A DNA stretch of 64,000 nucleotides. It comes from Planotetraspora mira. Lineage in GTDB: Bacteria > Actinomycetota > Actinomycetes > Streptosporangiales > Streptosporangiaceae. The position numbers were made by a program, and so were the translations under genes. The stretch covers positions 372,001 to 436,000 of the forward strand of contig NZ_BOOO01000004.1 in the NCBI RefSeq assembly GCF_016863275.1, given 5' to 3'. This document shows positions 51,580 through 58,988 of the stretch, piece by piece. The notes under the pieces were generated by a model. The model worked only from the letters and a program-made list of their open reading frames with translations, was not told where the DNA came from and did no database searches. Position 1 is the first letter of the stretch, and each line of letters starts with the position of its first letter.

Positions 51580-53862
51580 CTAGTTGATGATGACCGGTGC
51601 GCCGGGGCCCGTGAACTCGACGCCAGAGATCCGCTGGGGACCGTCGACCGTGACGACCAGGCGCTCGCCGTCGCGCACGGCCGTGACCGCGGTGTCGCCG
51701 GCCGGGTCCCTGATGGTCGTACGGCTCCCGCTCTCGGGAACGCCGAAGGCGACCAGGGTGACCGGTGCGTCCTCGCCCACCGTGTCGCCCGGCTCGGTCA
51801 CCGGGATGAGCGCGCCGTGCCGTACGAACAGGGGGATCTGGTCCAGCGGCGGCGAGACCGTGATGTGACGACCTCCGTCCAACGCCTCCCCGGTCCACCA
51901 GTCCACCCACACCCCCGCAGGCAGGTAGACCTTCCGGGTTCCGTCGGCCGAGATCATGGGGGCCACGAGCAGGTCGGTCCCGAGGAGGTACTCGAGGTCG
52001 GCGTGCCACGCGACGGGGTCGTCCGGGTAGTCGACGCAGAGCGCCCGCATCATCGGCGCCCCCGTCTCGGCCGCCGTGACCGCCGCGGAGTAGATGTACG
52101 GCATGAGCCGGTAGCGCAGCCGGATCGCCTCGACGGCCCCCCGCTCGGCGTGTGCGGGGAACTGCCACGGCTCGCGGCTGGTGGTGCCGTGGAAGCGGAC
52201 GAGCGGGGAGAGCGCGCTGAACTGCGACCAGCGGATGTAGAGGTCGGGCGTGGGCGTCCCGGTGAAACCGCCCGCGTCGTGGGTCCAGAACGGGATGCCC
52301 GACAGGCCGTGCGACAGACCGCCCCTGATCGTGCTGCCCATCGCGGGGTAGGTGGCGTCGACGTCGCCGCTCCACTGCGCGGCGTGCCGCTGGCCGCCCA
52401 GGTAGGACGAGCGCGCCCAGACCATGCCGTGACCGGCGACCTCACGGGTGACCTCGGAGACGGCGTCGTTGAACAGCAGCGCGTAGACGTTGTGCAGGTC
52501 GGTGCCCGTCATCCCGTTGAAGGCCACCGCGTCGGCCGGGACGCCCTCGGCGAAGTCGGTCTTGAAGACCGAGACGCCCTCGTGCAGGCGGTCGCGGAGC
52601 AGTCCCTTGAACCAGCCGACGGCCGCGGGGTTCGTGAAGTCGACGATGCCGCAGGCCGGATGGGAGCCGTGCCAGGAGTCGGCCACGTAGACCTCGCCAT
52701 CCTGCCTCCTGAGGAGATATCCGTTCTCAGCCGCCTCCGGAAAGGCCGGGCTGAGATGTGAAATATACGGATTCATCCAGAGGCAGACCTTGAAGCCCTG
52801 CTCCTTGAGAGTGGTCAGCATCCCCACGGGGTCGGGGAAGGTCTCGGGGTCCCACCGCATGTCCGACCAGTGGTCGCCGACCTGCCAGTAGGTGTCGAGG
52901 TGGAGGACGTCACAGGGGATGCCCCTATCCCTGATCTTTCCGGCCCGTTCCAGCACGCGCTCCTGGCTGTCCCGGAAGAACCCCGAGGAGATCCACGTGC
53001 CGAACGCCCACTTCGGCGGCAGTTCGGGCTTTCCGGTGAGCCGCCCGAACCGGGCGAGCACGTCCGCGGGGGCCGGTCCCGCGATCACGTAGTAGTCGAT
53101 CAGGTCGTCCGGCACGATGATCTGCACGTCGCTGTGCGTGGACTGGCAGACGTCGAACTCCACCGGTGATCCGCTGTCGACCAGGAGGCCGTATCCCCTG
53201 CTGGACAGGTAGAACGGCACGTTCTTGTACGCGCGCTGCGACTCCGCGCCGAAGGCGTCGAAGTTCCACATCAGCGGCCGCTGCCCGCGCTTGTTCACGG
53301 GCGTGAACGACTCGCCGAAGCCGCCGAACGCCTCGTCCGCCGGGGCGACGAACGTCTCGTGGTAGGCCACGGGGACGCCGTCGACGCTCGACCGGCCGAA
53401 GGGCAGCGTGCGGAGCCTGCCGCTGATGTCCGGGACTCCCGGGTCCTGCTCGACCAGGGTCCGGCCGGCGCGGTCGGTGAAGCGCATGTTCCACGGATCG
53501 AGCCTGATCTCCGCCCGGAGCGAGCCCGCGTCGACGATCACCCGGCTGTGCCCCGCCTCCACGACCGCTTCGCCGTACCGGCCGGGGGTGACCATGGTGG
53601 TCACCTGGGCGGCGCGACTGCGGGCGTCGGCCTCGGCACCGAGCCTGACCCGGATGACGCCCTCCCCCGCCACCGTGACCTGCACGACCAGTGTCTCGTC
53701 CGCCGAGGTGGCGCCCTTGAGGATGACGCCGTCTCCGTCCGAGGACACGACCTCCGCCCGCTTCACCGCCGACAGGCCCGTCTCCCCCGGCTCCCGCACG
53801 GGAAGCTCGGGCGGGTCCGCCACGAAGTACTCGCGCGCGATCAGGGGAGGGCGGTACGGCAT
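51580..53862 (-). CDS. GH31 alpha-xylosidase/alpha-glucosidase
   Basis: The ATG at 53862 is preferred: GGAG lies eight bases upstream and overlaps a GTG three codons earlier. The 760-residue protein has the GH31 nucleophile Asp in VFKTDFAEGVP (about residue 435) and the acid/base Asp in WSGDVDATYP (about residue 499). PKWAFGTWISSGFFRDSQE and RFHGTTSREPWQFP also fit the YicI-type alpha-xylosidases. No signal peptide, so intracellular. It leads the GH31-SBP-permease-permease-GH3 operon, consistent with xyloglucan or alpha-glucan oligosaccharide use. Confidence 0.93.
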   Translation of the reverse strand: MPYRPPLIAREYFVADPPELPVREPGETGLSAVKRAEVVSSDGDGVILKGATSADETLVVQVTVAGEGVIRVRLGAEADARSRAAQVTTMVTPGRYGEAVVEAGHSRVIVDAGSLRAEIRLDPWNMRFTDRAGRTLVEQDPGVPDISGRLRTLPFGRSSVDGVPVAYHETFVAPADEAFGGFGESFTPVNKRGQRPLMWNFDAFGAESQRAYKNVPFYLSSRGYGLLVDSGSPVEFDVCQSTHSDVQIIVPDDLIDYYVIAGPAPADVLARFGRLTGKPELPPKWAFGTWISSGFFRDSQERVLERAGKIRDRGIPCDVLHLDTYWQVGDHWSDMRWDPETFPDPVGMLTTLKEQGFKVCLWMNPYISHLSPAFPEAAENGYLLRRQDGEVYVADSWHGSHPACGIVDFTNPAAVGWFKGLLRDRLHEGVSVFKTDFAEGVPADAVAFNGMTGTDLHNVYALLFNDAVSEVTREVAGHGMVWARSSYLGGQRHAAQWSGDVDATYPAMGSTIRGGLSHGLSGIPFWTHDAGGFTGTPTPDLYIRWSQFSALSPLVRFHGTTSREPWQFPAHAERGAVEAIRLRYRLMPYIYSAAVTAAETGAPMMRALCVDYPDDPVAWHADLEYLLGTDLLVAPMISADGTRKVYLPAGVWVDWWTGEALDGGRHITVSPPLDQIPLFVRHGALIPVTEPGDTVGEDAPVTLVAFGVPESGSRTTIRDPAGDTAVTAVRDGERLVVTVDGPQRISGVEFTGPGAPVIIN

Positions 53863-53869
53863 TTGCGAC

Positions 53870-53899
53870 ACTCCAACGTTGATGCGAAGACTTTGGAGT
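53870..53899 (-). promoter_or_regulatory. Inverted repeat overlapping the GH31 ribosome site
   Basis: ACTCCAA (53870-53876) and TTGGAGT (53893-53899) are reverse complements 16 bp apart. On the minus strand the ribosome site GGAG of GH31 lies in the arm nearest the start. The region also contains the LacI-like half palindrome CAACGTTG (53874-53881). It may be a DNA operator or an RNA stem that hides the ribosome site. Confidence 0.5.
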
Positions 53900-54044
53900 T
53901 AGTTTGCCGTCCATCCGAACAAACGTCAACGGCCTACCGGGGCTCCACGTCGCGACAGGAGCTTTGGTACAACTTTCGCCCATTTTGTTCCGCTTTATGC
54001 CTGTTTTAGGTAATGTGACCGGCAATTGAGGGCCAGGAGGGGGC

Positions 54045-54398
54045 ATGAACAAGTTCGTTCACGTGATGCCGCTCGACGACGTCATCAGCCATGAGGGCAC
54101 GCCGGACTGCATCTGCGGCCCGGCGGGGCAGATCGTGAGCGCGGCGGACCTACTGGAGGACCCGGACCTCGACGGCGTCGTCGACCCGGACGACCTGACC
54201 GACTCCGACGGCCGGGGACTTCTGGACGGGGAGGACCCCGTGGACGCCACCTACCTCGACTGGGATCGGGCGGACGGCCTGGAGCAGGCGGACGACGATG
54301 ACCCGGAGGGAGACCCCCGCCTGGCGGTCTGCATCATCATCTACCACCACTACGCGCTGCGCCCCTGCCACGAATGGGAAGCCTCCCCCGAGCCCTGA
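54045..54398 (+). CDS. Acidic small protein, phage/actinomycete hypothetical type
   Basis: The 117-residue protein is preceded by a perfect AGGAGG. It starts MNKFVHVMPLDDVISHEGTPDCICGP, similar in pattern to small proteins of actinophages and actinomycetes (a VxPxDDLxxH...DCxCGP start and a basic/HH end). It then has an unusually acidic middle (DLDGVVDPDDLTDSDGRG, DDDDPEGD), and the end CIIIYHHYALRPCHEW matches the family's HH motif. Function unknown. It is 40 bp from the start of the 53-bp repeat array. Confidence 0.7.
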   Translation: MNKFVHVMPLDDVISHEGTPDCICGPAGQIVSAADLLEDPDLDGVVDPDDLTDSDGRGLLDGEDPVDATYLDWDRADGLEQADDDDPEGDPRLAVCIIIYHHYALRPCHEWEASPEP

Positions 54399-54402
54399 CC
54401 CA

Positions 54403-54437
54403 CCCCCCCGCCGTGACCAAACCCCCGCCGTGACCAA
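54403..54437 (+). repeat. 17-bp direct repeats at the array edge
   Basis: ACCCCCGCCGTGACCAA occurs at 54421-54437, with a near-identical copy ending at 54420, and the next 17 bp (from 54438) start the first full array unit with the same CCCCC[G/A]CCGTGA phrase. These look like truncated copies of the array unit's start. Confidence 0.65.
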
Positions 54438-54939
54438 ACCCCCACCGTGATCATGCGCACATTCGGCAGCAGCCCACCCGACCTGCCCAAACCCCCACCG
54501 TGATCATGCGCACATTCGGCAGCAGCCCGCCCGACCTGCCCAGACGCCTTCCGTGATCACGCATACCCTCGCAAGAAGGGCCTCTGACCAGCGCATTCAC
54601 ATCTGGCGATCATGCGAACATTCAGAAGAACACGCCCCGACCTGGCCGTACACCGGTGGTGATCATGCACGCAAGGGTCACGGGGGGCGACCCGCACCGA
54701 TCACGCCGGGGGTCGGCGCCCGTTTCGGCTCGTGCCGTACGGCTGGCGAGGCATTCCGTGCATGATCACGGATGAGGCTCGGCCAGGTCATCCGGCAGGC
54801 GCACGAATCTGCGCATGATCACGACAGGCCTTGCCGCAGGTGAGCGGACACTCCCCGAAGGCGTGCATGATCACGACGGGGATCGGGGCAGGCCAGGTGG
54901 GCTGCTGCCGAATGTGTGCATGATCACGCTCAAGGGAGG
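54438..54939. repeat. Phased 53-bp repeat array with TGATCA cores, inverted halves
   Basis: No gene is visible here. Cores lie at 54448, 54501, 54554, 54607 (CGATCA), 54660, 54763, 54816, 54868 and 54921 (first base of TGATCA). Steps are 53, 53, 53, 53, 103, 53, 52 and 53 bp. The first five units read GTGATCATGC (variants at units 3 and 4) and the last four read GCATGATCAC, so orientation flips near 54,710. The first and last units match over about 45 bp when one is reversed (GCACATTCGGCAGCAGCCC-type body). An extra CGATCA at 54698 is off register. The TetR gene's 3' end abuts the array. Confidence 0.9.
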
Positions 54940-55542
54940 TCAGGGGAAGGCGCGGAGGGCGATTTCTACGGTGCGGGTCAGTTCCTCGCGGGTGGCGCCG
55001 GCGGAGGCGTGGACGGCCAGGCCCTCCGACACGGTCATGATGTAACGGGCGAGGTCGTCGGGATCGTTCTCGGGGCCAAGGTCACTGTCCTCGATCGCAC
55101 GGCGGAACCGGTCGCGCATCGCGAGTTCCCCGCCCTTGCGCGCGAGGGCGAGGGTCGCGGTCACCTCGGCGTTGTCGGGCCCGCAGGACAGGCCGCCCTG
55201 AATGGAGAAACACCCCGGCGGCCGGTCCGGCGTGGTCACGGCCTTGGCGTTCTCCCGCAGGAAGGTCTCGGCGACCCCCCTGGCGGTCGGCGCGGCCAGG
55301 GCGTCGCGCGCGTAGGCCATGTCGACCTCGGCGTAGCGGACGAGCGCCTTGCCGAACAACTCACGCTTGTTGCCGAACGCGGCGTACATGCTGGTCTTGT
55401 TGATGCCCATGGCCTCGGTGAGGTCGCTGAGCGAGGCGCCCTCGTAGCCCTGACGCCAGAAGACCTCAAGCGCCCGGTCCAGCGCCGCGTCGGCGTCGAA
55501 TCCGCGAGGCCGGCCGATCACGGCCCGTCCAGTGCTGCCCAT
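54940..55542 (-). CDS. TetR/AcrR family transcriptional regulator
   Basis: The 200-residue protein starts MGSTGRAVIGRPRGFDADAALDRALEVFWRQGYEG, the beginning typical of the YxaF/LmrA-like group, with HTH GASLSDLTEAMGINKTSMYAAFGNKRELF. The C-terminal ligand domain contains CFSIQGGLSCG. It is divergent from the SDR gene. The 22-bp palindrome in the spacer is its likely operator, controlling itself and the SDR/LLM genes. Confidence 0.93.
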   Translation of the reverse strand: MGSTGRAVIGRPRGFDADAALDRALEVFWRQGYEGASLSDLTEAMGINKTSMYAAFGNKRELFGKALVRYAEVDMAYARDALAAPTARGVAETFLRENAKAVTTPDRPPGCFSIQGGLSCGPDNAEVTATLALARKGGELAMRDRFRRAIEDSDLGPENDPDDLARYIMTVSEGLAVHASAGATREELTRTVEIALRAFP

Positions 55543-55565
55543 GCCTTCAGGATAGCCAACGAGAA

Positions 55566-55575
55566 ACCGATCGGT
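55566..55575. promoter_or_regulatory. Secondary TetR half-site palindrome
   Basis: ACCGATCGGT matches the core of the 22-bp palindrome at 55608. The pair are 42 bp apart centre to centre between divergent genes, near four helical turns. Confidence 0.65.
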
Positions 55576-55607
55576 ACACAAGTCGTCCGCGCAGTGCTAT
55601 GGTCTTT

Positions 55608-55629
55608 TTCAGTACCGATCGGTACTGAA
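55608..55629. promoter_or_regulatory. TetR operator, 22-bp perfect palindrome
   Basis: The repeat centred at 55618.5 is perfect over 22 bp; its core is AGTACCGATCGGTACT. It lies 26 bp before the SDR ATG. TATGGT (55598-55603) may be the -10 box of the SDR promoter, so binding would block transcription. Confidence 0.8.
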
Positions 55630-55654
55630 GTTTTGGCAGGAAAGGACCAGACAA

Positions 55655-56404
55655 ATGGGACAGCTCGCAGGCAAGACCGCGGTCGTCACCGGAGGCACCA
55701 CCGGCATCGGACTCGCCACTGCCCGGCGACTGGCGCAGGAGGGCGCGCTCGTGTTCGTCCTCGGCAGGCGCAAGCCGGAACTCGACGACGCGGTACGGAA
55801 GATCGGACCCAACGCCGTCGGCGTCCAGGGCGACGTGTCGGACCTGACTGACCTCGACCGCCTCTACACCGCGGTCGAGCAGCGCGGGCAGGGAGTGGAC
55901 GTGCTGTTCGCCAACGCGGGCGGCGGCGCGTTCGCCCCGCTCGAGCAGGTCACCGAGGAGCACTTCGACCAGACCTTCGACACCAACGTCAGGGGCACGC
56001 TCTTCACCGTCCAGAAGGCGCTGCCACTGCTCAACGACGGCGCGTCGATCATCGTGAGCTCCTCCTCCGCCGCGGACTCGGGCACCGAGGCCTTCGGTGT
56101 GTACGCGGCGTCGAAGGCTGCTACCCGCTCCTTCGCCCGCACCTGGGCCAACGAGCTCAGAGGCCGCGGCATCCGGGTCAACGCCATCACTCCGGGGCCG
56201 GTCGACACCCCCGGATTCAGCGGCCTGGCCCCCGACGAGGAGCAGGCCGAGCAGCTCAAGGGCTACATGGCGAGCCAGGTGCCCATGGGCCGGATGGGGC
56301 GGCCGGAGGAGATCGCCGACGCGATCCTGTTCCTCGCCTCCGGCCAGAGCACCTTCGTCACCGGCTCCAACCTCTACGTCGACGGCGGCCTCAACCAGAT
56401 CTGA
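55655..56404 (+). CDS. SDR family oxidoreductase
   Basis: The 249-residue protein has TGGTTGIG (NAD(P) loop) near residue 13, NAGGG near 89, the catalytic Ser in SSSSAAD, Tyr and Lys in YAASKAA, and PGPVDTPGF. It is a classical SDR reducing a keto group or oxidising an alcohol. GGAAAGGA precedes the ATG. It is probably co-transcribed with the LLM gene 32 bp downstream and repressed by the divergent TetR. Confidence 0.93.
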   Translation: MGQLAGKTAVVTGGTTGIGLATARRLAQEGALVFVLGRRKPELDDAVRKIGPNAVGVQGDVSDLTDLDRLYTAVEQRGQGVDVLFANAGGGAFAPLEQVTEEHFDQTFDTNVRGTLFTVQKALPLLNDGASIIVSSSSAADSGTEAFGVYAASKAATRSFARTWANELRGRGIRVNAITPGPVDTPGFSGLAPDEEQAEQLKGYMASQVPMGRMGRPEEIADAILFLASGQSTFVTGSNLYVDGGLNQI

Positions 56405-56436
56405 GACCAGGACTAGGACGGACAGGAGCGTCAACG

Positions 56437-57294
56437 ATGGACCTGGGACGAGCGGGAATCTGGAGCACGGAACTCCGTCTCGGCGATCCGGTCGAGACAG
56501 CGGAGGCCGCGGCCGAACTGGACGACCTCGGCTGGGGGACGCTGTGGATCCCCGGCCTGGGCGGCGGCGACGTCCTCGGCGACGTGGAAAGGCTGCTGCG
56601 GGCCACCCGTACGACCACGGTGGCCACCGGCGTCATCAGCATCTGGCGGCACGACGCCGAGGAGATCGCCCGAGGTCACGCCGCGCTCCGGGAGGCGTAC
56701 GGCGCACGCGTCCTCACGGGCCTCGGGGTGAGCGACCCCGCCGCCGCGAACGGGGCGGGCCGCCCGTTCCGGCCGGTGGAGGACATGAACGGGTATCTCG
56801 ACCGCCTCGACCACGCGGACGTCCCCCTCCCCGCGGGCGAGCGCATCCTCGCCGCGATGGGCCCCCGCCTCGTACGGCTGGGCGGGCAGCGCACCTCGGG
56901 GGTGCACCCGTTCATGGTCACGCCCGAGTCAACGGCGGCCACCCGGGAGTCGCTCGGCCGGGGGCCCACGCTCGCCCCGTACCAGGCCGTCGTGCTGGAC
57001 GGGGACCCCGGCAGGGCGCGTGCCACCGCGCGCGGCTTCCTCGGGCCGTTCCTGACCATGGACCACTACGCCAGGAGCCTGCGCCGCCAGGGGTTCGCCG
57101 ACGAGGATCTGGCCGGCGGCGGCAGCGACCGCCTGATCGACGGGGTCGTGGCCTGGGGGGAGGTCGAGGCGATCGCCGGCCGCCTGGCAGAACACCACGA
57201 CGCGGGGGCCGACCACGTCGCCCTCCACGTCCTGCGCGCGGACGGGGCGTTCCCGCGCCGCGAGTGGCGGGAACTGGCGCCGCTCACCCGCTGA
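56437..57294 (+). CDS. LLM class F420-dependent oxidoreductase
   Basis: The 285-residue protein starts GRAGIWSTELRLGDPVETAEAAAELDDLGWGTLWIPG, as in the TIGR03620-type family of F420 enzymes, with TTTVATGVISIWRHDAEEIARGHAAL and a GLGVSDPAA segment. It uses reduced F420 or FMN to act on an unknown substrate. GGACAGGAG precedes the ATG. It is tandem with the SDR gene and ends at a strong terminator. Confidence 0.92.
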   Translation: MDLGRAGIWSTELRLGDPVETAEAAAELDDLGWGTLWIPGLGGGDVLGDVERLLRATRTTTVATGVISIWRHDAEEIARGHAALREAYGARVLTGLGVSDPAAANGAGRPFRPVEDMNGYLDRLDHADVPLPAGERILAAMGPRLVRLGGQRTSGVHPFMVTPESTAATRESLGRGPTLAPYQAVVLDGDPGRARATARGFLGPFLTMDHYARSLRRQGFADEDLAGGGSDRLIDGVVAWGEVEAIAGRLAEHHDAGADHVALHVLRADGAFPRREWRELAPLTR

Positions 57295-57313
57295 CGCCTC
57301 CGGACGCGGAGCG

Positions 57314-57355
57314 CGTACGGCTCCCGCGACCTGCGCGGGTCGCGGGAGCCGTACG
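57314..57355. terminator. Bidirectional terminator hairpin, 18-bp perfect stem
   Basis: 57314-57331 (CGTACGGCTCCCGCGACC) pairs perfectly with 57338-57355 over a six-base loop. It lies between the converging ends of the LLM and GH53 genes and should stop transcription from both sides. No T-tract. Confidence 0.88.
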
Positions 57356-57362
57356 GCCGGGC

Positions 57363-58889
57363 TCACTGGTGGGCGAACGCCCCCATCGCGGGGAGCGCCC
57401 GATTGTCGTAGCCGAACAGCGCCTGGTTCTCCCAGCCGTTCCCGGAAGAGGGGTCGGCCGGGTCCCAGCCGTTGCCGGGCACGGCGGTCCAGGTCGGCTC
57501 CCAGTAGACGGCGCCGAGCCCGCGCCCGTCCGGCACCGCCTGGACGATGCTCAGCACGTCACGGAACATCGCGGTCTGGCCCGCACGCGTTGCGGGATAG
57601 TTCGGGTACGGCTCGGCCGAGGTGATGATGTTGGTCAGGGGGTCGTTCTCGGCGTCGGTGAAGGGATAGGCCGTCTCGGCGATGAGCACGGGCTTGCCGT
57701 AACGGGCCGCGATGTCGTCGATGTTGGCCTGGAAGGCCCCGAGCGTCCCGTGCCAGTAGGGGTAGTAGGACACGCCGATCACGTCGTAGCGGACCCCGTT
57801 GGCCGCGGCGCTGTCGAACCACCAGCGGAACAGCCCGTTGTTCCCGCCCTCGGCCACGTGCAGGACGACCTTCGTCCGGTCCGAGACGTCCTTGACCGCC
57901 TGATATCCCGCGTTGAGCAGGCCCGCGAGGTCGGCGAAGTGAGAGCTGCGGCCCTCCTCCCACAGGATCCCGTCGTTGATCTCGTTGCCGACCTGGACCA
58001 TGTCGGCCGTTGTCCCCTGTGCCTTCAGCGCGTTGAGCACGTCGTACGTGTGGTCGTACAACGCGGTCTTCAGATGCGCGTAGTCGAGGCCCGTCCACGC
58101 GGCGGGCTTGTACTGCTTGCCCGGGTCGGCCCACGCGTCGGAGTAGTGGAAGTCGACCAGCAGGCCCATGCCGAGCGCCTTGACCCGTCTGGCCATGGCC
58201 AGCACGTGCGCCTTGTCGTTGTAGCCGTCGACCGGGTCGACCCACACCTTGAGCCGCACGTAGTCGGCCCCGGCGGCGTGCAGGATCTTCAGGGCGTCGG
58301 CCCGCTTGCCGCTCGCGGTCAGGTACCTGCCGCCGTTCGCCTCCGACTTCGGCAGGCTCGAGGTGTCGGCCCCCTTCACCGAGAGCATCGCCTTCCCCGG
58401 GGCGAAGGCGACGTCGTCGAATTCGGCCCAGCCTCCGGCGGCCGCGTCGGTGCCGAGGCTGATCGTGCACCTGCCCCGCGTCACCTTCTGGGTGACCGCG
58501 ATGTGCAACCACTCCGAGCCGGATGCCGGGACGAAGGTGGCCGCGTCCGGCGAGCCGCAGTCCTTCAGGGCGATCCGGCTCTGGCTCGCCGTCCCCGTCC
58601 GCACCCAGGCGCGCAGGGTGTAGTAGCCGTCCCGAAGCCCGGACACCGTCTGGCGGGTCTCGGCCCGGAACGCCGTCGCCGCCTGCTGCGTGAGCCGGTA
58701 CGCCCCGGTGTGCCCTCCCGCCTGGGCGGACACCGCAGCGTTCTTGCCTGCGGACGTCCGCCAGCCGGCGACTCCGTTCTCGAAACCGCCGTTGACGACC
58801 TTGGGAGGGCCGGAGTCGGCCCGTGCCGGTTGGATCGCGACGAGCATCGCGGTGGCGCACAGGGCGAGCGCCATCAGGGTCTTGTTCAT
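57363..58889 (-). CDS. Secreted GH53 arabinogalactan endo-beta-1,4-galactanase
   Basis: The ATG at 58889 (GAGGA upstream) gives 508 residues with a signal peptide (about 1-25, ending ARA-DS). Residues 30-170 are a CBM61-like domain (NGGFENGVAGWRTSAGKNAAV ... EFDDVAFA). The rest is GH53: KGADTSSLPKSEANGG, YVRLKVWVDP, LVDFHYSDAWADPGKQ, acid/base Glu in VQVGNEIND, nucleophile Glu in LIAETAYP. It cleaves pectic type I galactan outside the cell. A GH42 gene and an ABC importer complete the pathway. Confidence 0.95.
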   Translation of the reverse strand: MNKTLMALALCATAMLVAIQPARADSGPPKVVNGGFENGVAGWRTSAGKNAAVSAQAGGHTGAYRLTQQAATAFRAETRQTVSGLRDGYYTLRAWVRTGTASQSRIALKDCGSPDAATFVPASGSEWLHIAVTQKVTRGRCTISLGTDAAAGGWAEFDDVAFAPGKAMLSVKGADTSSLPKSEANGGRYLTASGKRADALKILHAAGADYVRLKVWVDPVDGYNDKAHVLAMARRVKALGMGLLVDFHYSDAWADPGKQYKPAAWTGLDYAHLKTALYDHTYDVLNALKAQGTTADMVQVGNEINDGILWEEGRSSHFADLAGLLNAGYQAVKDVSDRTKVVLHVAEGGNNGLFRWWFDSAAANGVRYDVIGVSYYPYWHGTLGAFQANIDDIAARYGKPVLIAETAYPFTDAENDPLTNIITSAEPYPNYPATRAGQTAMFRDVLSIVQAVPDGRGLGAVYWEPTWTAVPGNGWDPADPSSGNGWENQALFGYDNRALPAMGAFAHQ

Positions 58890-58939
58890 GTGTCCTCGCT
58901 CAGGTGAGGAGTGATACGGACATCCCCGAACCCCCGTGC

Positions 58940-58986
58940 GTCCCCGGCGCCGCGCCGCGGTCAGGAATCGGCGCGGCACCGGGGAC
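58940..58986 (-). terminator. Hairpin between GH42 and GH53 genes
   Basis: 58940-58957 and 58969-58986 pair over 18 positions with one G-U/mismatch and an 11-base loop (arm GTCCCCGGCGCCGCGCCG). Both genes are on the minus strand, GH42 first, so it would be a terminator or attenuator that lowers GH53 relative to GH42. Confidence 0.65.
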
Positions 58987-58988
58987 CC

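Noticed and set aside
54438-54939. CRISPR array
   Set aside because: The repeats are only partly identical, the intervals are not unique spacers but diverged copies of one unit, orientation flips midway, and no cas gene is nearby.
54438-54939. parS cluster, oriC or tRNA/attachment site
   Set aside because: No GTTTCACGTGAAAC-type parS, no DnaA boxes (TTGTCCACA) and no tRNA or integrase gene are seen.
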